5,361 bases of DNA from Lachnospiraceae bacterium (lineage in GTDB: Bacteria > Bacillota > Clostridia > Lachnospirales > Lachnospiraceae), in the NCBI GenBank assembly GCA_900755865.1, contig CAAEHZ010000220.1, positions 1-5,361 of the forward strand, written 5' to 3'. Position 1 is the first letter of the stretch. The number at the start of each line of letters is the position of its first letter. The notes under the pieces are model-generated. The model did not search any database, was not told where the DNA came from, and saw nothing but the letters and a program-made list of their open reading frames with translations. A program made the translations under genes and the position numbers. Shown here in pieces: positions 1 to 5,361 of this stretch.

Positions 1-651
1 ATATCTGGAAACCACCGCATTCAGCTTGTCAAAAAGGATTTGTCCCTCTGACTCCTTCGCCACACGGTTTGCCACCATCTTTACCTTTGTTGCGCTTTCC
101 TCAAAACGGGGATGCCTGTACAGTGCCTTCAGCAGGGAATAGGAATCCGTAATGGAGGTAGGCTCCGGCGTTGTCACAAGCAGGATTTCTCCGCTCGCCA
201 CCAGAAATTCCAGCACCGCATCGGAAATTCCCGCTCCGGTATCTACAATAATAATATCCGCAATAGAGTCAAGCTGCGCCAGATTCTGAATGATATAATT
301 CAGATAATCCCGGCTTAAATTGGACATTCCCGCTATGCCGCTTCCTCCGGAAATAAAGCCAACATCCATCGGTCCCCAGGTGATAATGTCCTTTATATTT
401 TTTCCCTGATAAATCAGGTCGCAGAGATTGTGCTTCGGCACGGCACCAAACATAATCTCGATATTCGCAAGTCCAAAATCCGCGTCCAGAATGATAACCC
501 GTTTTTCCATTTTCCGAAACTGGATTGCCAGATTGATAGAGGTATTCGATTTTCCCACTCCACCTTTTCCGCTGGTAACGGTAATTACTCTGGCAAGTGG
601 ACGTACCTGCTGACTGGCTTTGATAATTCGTAACTGTTCGGCCTGGTCCAT
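1..651 (-). CDS. flhG: MinD-like ATPase FlhG (FleN/YlxH), N-terminal part (3' end outside window)
   Basis: FlhG is a MinD/ParA-type ATPase that controls flagellar number and placement together with FlhF. I translated the minus strand from an ATG at 651-649. The frame is open for 217 codons to the window edge with no stop. B. subtilis FlhG is about 300 residues, so roughly 80 residues are missing, including the expected membrane-binding C-terminal helix. Residues 2-8 read DQAEQLR, the DQAxxLR motif known to activate the FlhF GTPase. A deviant Walker A, SGKGGVGKSN, is at 27-36 (signature Lys29, P-loop Lys34). The MinD-type DADFGLAN is at 56-63 and the switch II DTGAG at 137-141. The TTPEPTSITDSYSLLKAL stretch (160-177) is typical of FlhG/MinD. 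The start is fixed by AGGAGG 6 bases upstream, which overlaps the flhF stop. Genes downstream in this operon type often encode chemotaxis proteins, but none is visible here. Confidence 0.95.
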   Translation of the reverse strand, partial: MDQAEQLRIIKASQQVRPLARVITVTSGKGGVGKSNTSINLAIQFRKMEKRVIILDADFGLANIEIMFGAVPKHNLCDLIYQGKNIKDIITWGPMDVGFISGGSGIAGMSNLSRDYLNYIIQNLAQLDSIADIIIVDTGAGISDAVLEFLVASGEILLVTTPEPTSITDSYSLLKALYRHPRFEESATKVKMVANRVAKESEGQILFDKLNAVVSRY

Positions 652-657
652 ACCTTT

Positions 658-663
658 CCTCCT
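658..663 (-). promoter_or_regulatory. Ribosome binding site of flhG sharing bases with the flhF stop
   Basis: The minus strand reads TAGGAGG at 664-658. The TAG (664-662) is the flhF stop, and its last two bases begin AGGAGG (663-658), which is followed by 6 bases and the flhG ATG at 651. A ribosome terminating on flhF therefore stops directly on the flhG initiation site, fitting coupled synthesis of this interacting pair. The site also fixes the flhG start. Confidence 0.85.
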
Positions 664-1882
664 AATGTTTTGAGCTCAATAACTGTTTTACTGTCTTCTG
701 GGGGTTAAACTCCTCAATATCATCCGGAACATTCTGTCCACAGGTGACACAGGCAATCGGCGTATCCACATAGAGCTTCAGATTCAGCAGATTTCCCACT
801 GCCCCTGTTTCATCCAGCTTTGTAAAAATGAACTGATAATCAGAAACTTCTCTGTAGCTGGCGGCAATTCTCTGCAAATCCCGGTACTTTGTTGTGGCAG
901 AAAGCACAAGAAAGGTCTGATACTCCGCTGCTTCCCCGATTGCTTTTAAAAGCGCCTTCATGTTATCCAGAAGCTCCTGATTCTGATGGGAATGTCCTGC
1001 GGTATCAATAAAGATATAGTCAAAGTCCGCAAAATCCTCCACTGCCTTTTTCGTTTCCTCCGGCGTATAAACTACCCGGAAAGGCACCTCCAGTATATTT
1101 GCATAGGTTCTGAGCTGCTCTGCTGCCGCAATCCGGTAGGTATCTGCGGTTAAAAGCGCTACCTTCTTCTGCTCCTCCATGGCATATCTGCTGGCAATTT
1201 TTGCGATGGTGGTTGTTTTTCCCACCCCGGTAGGCCCCATGAATACAACTGCCCTGGGACCATTCTTTGCCGGAAGGATGCCGTCTGCCCTGCCAAATTT
1301 TAATATCATTTTCTGGTAAACATCCGCCAGTATGTAGTCAAAGGGAAGATTGGGCTTCTGAGCCTTTTCCATATCATCCACTATCTGATTGGCATACTTT
1401 TCATCCACTTCGTTTTCCAGCATGGTATTGTACAGAAGCTTTATAAACCGTTCCTGCTCTGTAGGCTCCTGCCTTTCCGGTTCCTTTTCTTCTTTTTCCT
1501 CGACAGCTTCCTCTTCCTTCTGCTTTACCGATTCGCTTCTTGCCGCTTCATCCTGCTGGAACCGGTTTACCAGAAGGGTTTCCAGACTGTCCAGACGCTT
1601 CTCGATATTCTGGGCATTTTCCGGCATGGCATTTGTGACAGTCCTTGCTGCCGCCACTGCCTGTGCCATGGCATTTTCCGCACTCTTCTTCTCTGCTCCC
1701 AGTGTTTCCTTTTCTTCCTCCAGCGCTACGGTTACTTCCGTCTGCTTCGCTCCGAAAATACCTGCCAGTCCCTTTTTCTTTACATTTCTGACATTCATGA
1801 TGACGATTCCGTCACCAAGCTCTTTTTTCGCGGCATCTGTTGCCTCTTTTTCCGTTTTTCCCGTAAATTTCTTGATTATCAT
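662..1882 (-). CDS. flhF: Flagellar SRP-family GTPase FlhF
   Basis: FlhF is the third SRP-type GTPase beside Ffh and FtsY; it acts at the membrane to set where flagella are assembled. The product is 406 residues. The N-terminal B region starts MIIKKFTGKTEKEATDAAKK and includes the conserved IVIMNVRNVKKKGLAGIFG part. A low-complexity charged linker follows, most acidic at about 110-145. The N domain is at about 145-205 and the G domain runs from about 209 to the end. Visible GTPase motifs are the P-loop GPTGVGKTTT (216-225), DTYRIAAAEQLRTYA (247-261), G3 as DTAGHSH (293-299), TKLDETGAVG (354-363) and the closing GQNVPDDI (382-389). The G3 motif has His297 where SRP GTPases normally have Arg (DTAGR), the one deviation. 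The start ATG at 1882 overlaps the flhA stop as TAATG, with GGTGA 7 bases upstream. flhG follows 10 bases after the TAG stop. Confidence 0.96.
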   Translation of the reverse strand: MIIKKFTGKTEKEATDAAKKELGDGIVIMNVRNVKKKGLAGIFGAKQTEVTVALEEEKETLGAEKKSAENAMAQAVAAARTVTNAMPENAQNIEKRLDSLETLLVNRFQQDEAARSESVKQKEEEAVEEKEEKEPERQEPTEQERFIKLLYNTMLENEVDEKYANQIVDDMEKAQKPNLPFDYILADVYQKMILKFGRADGILPAKNGPRAVVFMGPTGVGKTTTIAKIASRYAMEEQKKVALLTADTYRIAAAEQLRTYANILEVPFRVVYTPEETKKAVEDFADFDYIFIDTAGHSHQNQELLDNMKALLKAIGEAAEYQTFLVLSATTKYRDLQRIAASYREVSDYQFIFTKLDETGAVGNLLNLKLYVDTPIACVTCGQNVPDDIEEFNPQKTVKQLLSSKH

Positions 1883-3927
1883 TACGCTGTCACCATCCCA
1901 ACTGACTGTAATTCCACATTTGACTCTACTTCATTATAGGATACTACCACCAAATCCCGGAAATAGTCCTCCGTAAGACGCTTAAAATACATTCTCACAA
2001 TAGGAGAGGTGATAATAATGGGCGTTTTCCCCAGGTTTTCCAGTTTCTGAACTTCCTTTTTCACAGCTTCCATAATTGCCTTGCTTCTCGCGGGATCCAG
2101 ATTCAGGAATGCACCGCTTTCCGTCTGCTTTACACTTCCCATGATTTCCTGCTCAATCTTCGGGTCCAGCGTCACAACACTTGTGGTTTCATGGACAGGA
2201 AAATACTTCGTGGAAATTGCCCGCTTCAGGCTCTGGCGCACATATTCCGTCAGAATATCCGTATCCCTTGTGGTAGGCGCATAATCTGCCAGAGTTTCCA
2301 TAATGGTCAGCAAATCCCGGATGGAAATGCCTTCCTTTAACAGATTCTGCAAAACCTTCTGCACCTCGCCAAGTCCCAGAAGCTTCGGTACAAGCTCCTC
2401 CACCAGCGCAGGGTTGGTTTCCTTCAGGTTGTTAATCAGGTTCTGTACATCCTGACGGGTCAGGAGCTCGGAAATATACTGTCTGATAATTTCCGTCAGA
2501 TGGGTTGCAATAATGGAGGGCGGGTCTACTACCGTATAGCCAAGGCTCTCCGCCCGCTCCCTCTGCCCCTCTGTAATCCAGATGGCAGGCAGATGGAAGG
2601 AGGGTTCAAAGGTGGGAATACCTGTAATCTCCTCTTCCACATATCCCGGATTCATCGCCATATAATGGTCAAAAAGGATTTCACCCTCGCTGACCTGAAT
2701 TCCCTTTATCTTGATAACATACTGATTGGGATTTAACTGGATATTATCCCGGAGTCGGATAATCGGCACCACAGTACCAAGCTCCAGCGCTATCTGTCTA
2801 CGAATCATAACAACACGGTCCAGCAGATCCCCACCCTGGTTCACATCAGCCAGAGGGATAATGCCGTAACCAAATTCCAGTTCAATCGGGTCAACCTGCA
2901 AAAGACTGTTGACATTCTCCGGCTGTCTGATTTCTTCCGCATCAGCCTCTTCCGTATCCACTGCCTGTTCAATCTGGGCAGTTTCCAGATTTCCGGCAAT
3001 TATCCTGCCGCCCACGGCAAACAAAACACCCATTCCCAGAAACAGAATGGTATTCAAATCTGTTACAAGGCCTAAAAAGCCAAGGGTTGCACCTACCAGA
3101 TACATAACCTTCGGCACACCGAAAAGCTGTTTGATAATCGCCGGTCCAAACTCCGCTTCCTTTCCGCCCTTTGTAACCAGAATACCTGTGGAAAGGGATA
3201 TCAGCAGGGAAGGAATCTGGCTGACCAGACCATCACCGATTGTCAGGATACCGTAATTATCCAGTGCGGAAGAAATATCTGCTCCGTTTCTTAAAACACC
3301 GATGGCAATACCGCCTATCAGATTGATTGCCGTCAGCAAAAGACCTGCCACCGCATCTCCCTTAACGTACTTTACGGCACCATCCATGGAACCGAAAAAG
3401 CTTGCCTCAAGCTGAATCTTTTCACGCCTTGCCTTCGCTTCCTTATCATCAATGGCGCCGGTATTCAAGTCCGCATCAATCGCCATCTGCTTACCGGGCA
3501 TGGCATCCAGGGTAAATCTTGCCGTTACCTCTGCCACACGTTCGGAACCCTTGTTGATAACAAGGAACTGAATCAGAATCAGAATCAGGAAAATAATGGC
3601 GCCGACAATCAAATCGCCACCGCCGACAAACTTACCGAAGGTCTTTACCACGTTTCCGGAGGTTCCCGTTGTCAGAATCAGCCTTGTGGAGGATACGTTC
3701 ATGGCAATCCGGAAAATGGTGGTAAACAGAAGGATTGTCGGGAAGTAGGATAAATCCAGTACTTCCTTGGTAAACATACAGACAAACAGAATCGTAAAGG
3801 AAATGGCAATGTTAAATGCCATAAACACATCCAACAGCGCCGCCGGAAGGGGAACAATCAACATGACAAAAGCAATCAGCATATAAATTGCTATCATCGC
3901 ATCTGTTTTCGCCAGCCTTATGTTCAT
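1882..3927 (-). CDS. flhA: Flagellar export gate protein FlhA
   Basis: FlhA is the large export-gate protein of the flagellar type III apparatus. Its membrane part takes part in proton-driven export, and its cytoplasmic ring binds chaperone-substrate complexes. The product is 681 residues, full length for the family. The N-terminal half (about 14-310) is strongly hydrophobic with about eight predicted helices. Between the fourth and fifth lies the FHIPEP-family cytoplasmic loop, which includes GKQMAIDADLNTGAID (145-160) and the charged KEAKARREK. The very conserved GDGLVSQIPSLLISLSTGIL segment is at 231-250. An acidic linker (about 315-340, EQAVDTEEADAEEI) leads to the cytoplasmic domain, with LPAIWI near 446, ATHLTEIIRQYISELLTRQD at 474-493 and the KVLQNLLKEGISIRD region at 524-538. 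The start ATG at 3927 has a strong AAAGGAGG 7 bases upstream. It lies 36 bases after the flhB stop, and its TAA stop shares one base with the flhF start. No frameshift or missing motif is seen. Confidence 0.97.
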   Translation of the reverse strand: MNIRLAKTDAMIAIYMLIAFVMLIVPLPAALLDVFMAFNIAISFTILFVCMFTKEVLDLSYFPTILLFTTIFRIAMNVSSTRLILTTGTSGNVVKTFGKFVGGGDLIVGAIIFLILILIQFLVINKGSERVAEVTARFTLDAMPGKQMAIDADLNTGAIDDKEAKARREKIQLEASFFGSMDGAVKYVKGDAVAGLLLTAINLIGGIAIGVLRNGADISSALDNYGILTIGDGLVSQIPSLLISLSTGILVTKGGKEAEFGPAIIKQLFGVPKVMYLVGATLGFLGLVTDLNTILFLGMGVLFAVGGRIIAGNLETAQIEQAVDTEEADAEEIRQPENVNSLLQVDPIELEFGYGIIPLADVNQGGDLLDRVVMIRRQIALELGTVVPIIRLRDNIQLNPNQYVIKIKGIQVSEGEILFDHYMAMNPGYVEEEITGIPTFEPSFHLPAIWITEGQRERAESLGYTVVDPPSIIATHLTEIIRQYISELLTRQDVQNLINNLKETNPALVEELVPKLLGLGEVQKVLQNLLKEGISIRDLLTIMETLADYAPTTRDTDILTEYVRQSLKRAISTKYFPVHETTSVVTLDPKIEQEIMGSVKQTESGAFLNLDPARSKAIMEAVKKEVQKLENLGKTPIIITSPIVRMYFKRLTEDYFRDLVVVSYNEVESNVELQSVGMVTA
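1890..1894 (-). promoter_or_regulatory. Ribosome binding site of flhF within the flhA 3' end
   Basis: GGTGA (1894-1890, minus strand) matches the distal part of the anti-Shine-Dalgarno complement and lies 7 bases before the flhF ATG. It is weaker than the flhA and flhG sites. With the TAATG junction (1884-1880), it suggests that flhF translation depends partly on ribosomes finishing flhA. This is inference from spacing only. Confidence 0.55.
3570..3587 (-). repeat. Three tandem copies of a hexamer inside flhA
   Basis: The plus strand carries GAATCA three times in a row, then a further G. On the coding strand this forms part of alternating Ile and Leu codons (ILILIQ, residues 115-120) in a membrane helix of FlhA. 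The simplest explanation is the repetitive hydrophobic sequence. The unit is six bases, so any slippage would keep frame. Confidence 0.5.
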
Positions 3928-3934
3928 GTTTTTT

Positions 3935-3942
3935 CCTCCTTT
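3935..3942 (-). promoter_or_regulatory. Strong ribosome binding site of flhA in the flhB-flhA gap
   Basis: AAAGGAGG (3942-3935, minus strand) is followed by 7 bases and the flhA ATG. It sits in the 36-base flhB-flhA gap (3928-3963), which is almost entirely purine on the coding strand and shows no hairpin. This is the strongest Shine-Dalgarno of the window together with that of flhG, and it belongs to the only gene not touching its upstream neighbour. No promoter-like boxes are seen in the gap. Confidence 0.8.
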
Positions 3943-3963
3943 CCTGCTTTCCCACTTTTCTGC

Positions 3964-5076
3964 TTATATTTTCCCCTGCATATGGTATACAAATGCCAGT
4001 CCCCCCGCCACTGCCTGATACAGCTCCGGGGGAACCGCCTGTCCGATATCCACATTCGCATACAGCATCCGGGCAAGGGGCTTGTTTTCTACAATTTCAA
4101 TTTTATTTTCCCTTGCTATCTCTTTGATTCTGGCTGCCAGATAATCTTCACCCTTTGCAATCACAATCGGGGCATCTGCCACTTCCGGGTCATATTTGAT
4201 GGCAACCGCATAATGGGTAGGGTTTGTGATGACAACATCCGCCTTTGGCAGCTCCTGCATCATACGCCTTCTGGATGACTCATTCATCCGCTGACGGATT
4301 TTTCCCTTAATCTGAGGGTCACCTTCCTGCTGCTTGTATTCTTCCTTGATTTCCTGCTTTGTCATTTTCATATCATTCTTGAATTTGACTCTCTGATAAA
4401 TGAAATCCGCCAGCGCAATTATCATGTAAACCGCAGAAATCCGGATTCCCAAATCTGTCACCAGCTCCGCTGTAAGCTGCAAGGCCTCCATCAGGGTGAT
4501 ATCATACAGATTCAGTACATATACCCACTTATCTTTCAGATAACTGTAACAGATATAAATAATCAATGCAATCTTTGCAATGGATTTTATCAGCTCCACC
4601 AGTGCATTGACGGAAAACAGTCTTTTAATGCCCTGCATGGGACTCAGCTTACTGAATTTCGGCTGTAAGGGCTTTAAGGTGGGATGCCATTTTACCTGCA
4701 CCACATCGCTTAAGAAAGCAATCAGAAACCCCACTGCCACAATCGGCGCCGTCAGTACCAGTACATCCGTCAGAATCAGCCGGAATGCAATCAGTGCATC
4801 CGTCTGGGGAATTTCTCCCTGCCAGAATGTAACCAAATCCGTATCCCTGCCGTAAATCCCCTCAAAGAGTTCCAGCATCTGGATTCCCATGTTTCCAACC
4901 CAGAATTTCATAACCAGAAACAGTCCCAAAAGTCCCAGTCCGTTTGCAATTTCCCGGCTCTTGGCAACCTGTCCTTCCTTGCGGGCATCCTCTAATTTTT
5001 TCTGGGTGGCGGGCTCTGTCTTTTCCCCGCCCATTCCCTCTTTTGCAAAAAACTGCAGATTATATTGAAGCATCAT
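3964..5076 (-). CDS. flhB: Flagellar export switch protein FlhB
   Basis: FlhB is the type III export component that switches substrate specificity from rod/hook to filament proteins after self-cleavage. The product is 370 residues, normal for the family. The N-terminus has the conserved GGEKTEPATQKKLEDARKEG stretch (residues 16-35). Four likely membrane helices follow near residues 45-62, 97-122, 160-180 and 205-228. A charged linker (about 230-275, with KQEIKEEYKQQEGDPQIKGK) leads to the cytoplasmic domain. The autocleavage motif NPTH is intact at residues 285-288 (bases 4224-4213), with the expected TNPTHYAVAIKY context, so cleavage between Asn285 and Pro286 is expected, releasing an 85-residue C-terminal piece. 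The frame is open upstream to an ATG at 5280, but that extension lies wholly inside fliR in another frame. I place the start at 5076, where ATGA overlaps the fliR stop and a GGGAG sits 7 bases upstream. A second ATG follows immediately at 5073. Confidence 0.96.
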   Translation of the reverse strand: MMLQYNLQFFAKEGMGGEKTEPATQKKLEDARKEGQVAKSREIANGLGLLGLFLVMKFWVGNMGIQMLELFEGIYGRDTDLVTFWQGEIPQTDALIAFRLILTDVLVLTAPIVAVGFLIAFLSDVVQVKWHPTLKPLQPKFSKLSPMQGIKRLFSVNALVELIKSIAKIALIIYICYSYLKDKWVYVLNLYDITLMEALQLTAELVTDLGIRISAVYMIIALADFIYQRVKFKNDMKMTKQEIKEEYKQQEGDPQIKGKIRQRMNESSRRRMMQELPKADVVITNPTHYAVAIKYDPEVADAPIVIAKGEDYLAARIKEIARENKIEIVENKPLARMLYANVDIGQAVPPELYQAVAGGLAFVYHMQGKI

Positions 5077-5361
5077 TGAATCGCTCCCACAAAAGAACTC
5101 ATCATCTTCTGCATCTCCCGGAAAATCAAATCTGACATTCCGGAAAGCATCCCTGTTGTCAAAAGCATTACCGCCAGTCCTGCAATAATCTTTAACTGGA
5201 TTCCCACTGAAAACATATTCATCTGCGGCGAAACCTTTGCCAGCACACCAAGCACTGCATTCATCAGAAGAATCACACAAAATACCGGCAGTACAATTCT
5301 GAACCCGATAACAATGTAATCCGTCAGAAACTCAAGCATCGCCGTCACAAGCAAATCTCCA
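5073..5361 (-). CDS. fliR: Flagellar export apparatus protein FliR, C-terminal part (5' end outside window)
   Basis: FliR is an integral membrane protein of the flagellar type III secretion export gate, where with FliP and FliQ it forms the core channel complex. Only the last 95 residues are visible, ending at a TGA at 5075-5073. FliR proteins are usually about 250-260 residues, so roughly 160 are missing. The visible part has a hydrophobic helix in the IVIGFRIVLPVFCVILLMNA region. It is followed by the family-typical segment LGVLAKVSPQMNMFSVGIQL and a second helix (IIAGLAVMLLTTGM). The A-P-Q-N-F-G-L pattern between the two helices is what I recognise as FliR. The frame stays open to the window edge, so an in-frame TTG at 5354 or the ATG at 5339 is not a real start. 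The last four bases overlap the flhB start (ATGA), and the position directly before flhB matches the conserved order fliR-flhB-flhA. Confidence 0.93.
   Translation of the reverse strand, partial: GDLLVTAMLEFLTDYIVIGFRIVLPVFCVILLMNAVLGVLAKVSPQMNMFSVGIQLKIIAGLAVMLLTTGMLSGMSDLIFREMQKMMSSFVGAIQ
5084..5089 (-). promoter_or_regulatory. Ribosome binding site of flhB, deciding its start
   Basis: On the minus strand TGGGAG (5089-5084) lies inside the last codons of fliR. It is 7 bases before the ATG at 5076 and 10 bases before the adjacent ATG at 5073. The spacing favours the first ATG, though either would serve. The start overlaps the fliR stop as ATGA (5076-5073), a classic arrangement for translational coupling. 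This site argues against the 68-codon upstream extension of the flhB frame. Confidence 0.7.

Noticed and set aside
112..633. Several short plus-strand open frames (from 112, 428 and 430)
   Set aside because: They are antisense to flhG, whose minus-strand translation shows unbroken MinD-family motifs across the whole region. The peptides show no recognisable features.
1389..1976. A 195-residue open frame on the plus strand opposite flhF and the end of flhA
   Set aside because: Its Ser/Phe-rich product is what results from reading the complement of the Glu/Lys/Ala-rich FlhF codons. It has no recognisable domain and runs across an flhA/flhF junction that is clearly coding on the other strand.
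2081..3256. Plus-strand open frames opposite flhA (2081-2284, 2500-2736, 2909-3256)
   Set aside because: All are antisense shadows of a well-conserved full-length FlhA. They have no domains.
3888..5135. Plus-strand open frames opposite flhB (3888-4127, 3982-4278, 4580-4855, 4944-5135)
   Set aside because: They lie antisense to the conserved FlhB frame. The products are low complexity or random-looking, with no homology signal I can recognise.
5077..5280. N-terminal extension of FlhB by 68 residues from an ATG at 5280
   Set aside because: The extension lies wholly within the fliR reading frame, has no FlhB-like sequence (Cys- and Asp-rich) and lacks the family N-terminus. The true family start (YNLQFFA, then GGEKTEPAT) follows the ATG at 5076, which has a well placed Shine-Dalgarno.
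1..5361. A hidden new system: mobile element, CRISPR array, toxin-antitoxin, small RNA or riboswitch
   Set aside because: Both strands were read and the window is almost fully occupied by five co-directional flagellar genes. There are no inverted repeats, direct repeat arrays, tRNA-like folds or long non-coding stretches that would leave room for one.

Overview
The window is an uninterrupted stretch of a flagellar biosynthesis operon. All genes lie on the minus strand, so transcription runs from the high-coordinate end to the low-coordinate end. Read in that direction the order is fliR (3' end only), flhB, flhA, flhF and flhG (5' part only). I see no promoter, terminator, RNA gene, mobile element or CRISPR array. 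Apart from a 36-base gap between flhB and flhA and a 10-base gap between flhF and flhG, every base is coding.

The gene order, moderate GC content, strong purine-rich Shine-Dalgarno sites (GGAGG type) and protein details suggest a motile Gram-positive member of the Clostridia, with Lachnospiraceae (Roseburia/Eubacterium-like) the best guess. The supporting protein details are an FlhB N-terminus of the YNLQFFA type, an FlhG carrying KGGVGKSN, and an FlhF with a Glu-rich linker. This placement is inference from pattern recognition; no database was searched.

The genes fall into two functional blocks. FliR, FlhB and FlhA are inner-membrane parts of the flagellar type III export apparatus. FliR contributes to the export gate core, FlhB is the autocleaving substrate-specificity switch, and FlhA is the gate protein whose large cytoplasmic domain docks chaperone-substrate complexes. 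FlhF (SRP-type GTPase) and FlhG (MinD-type ATPase) form the regulatory pair that sets the place and number of flagella. The FlhG N-terminus carries the DQAxxLR motif known to stimulate the FlhF GTPase.

The junctions are tight: ATGA for fliR/flhB, TAATG for flhA/flhF, and a Shine-Dalgarno that shares bases with the flhF stop for flhG. This implies one polycistronic message with translational coupling. Nothing here looks like a new system. The most notable deviation is a histidine in place of arginine in the G3 (DTAGR) motif of FlhF.
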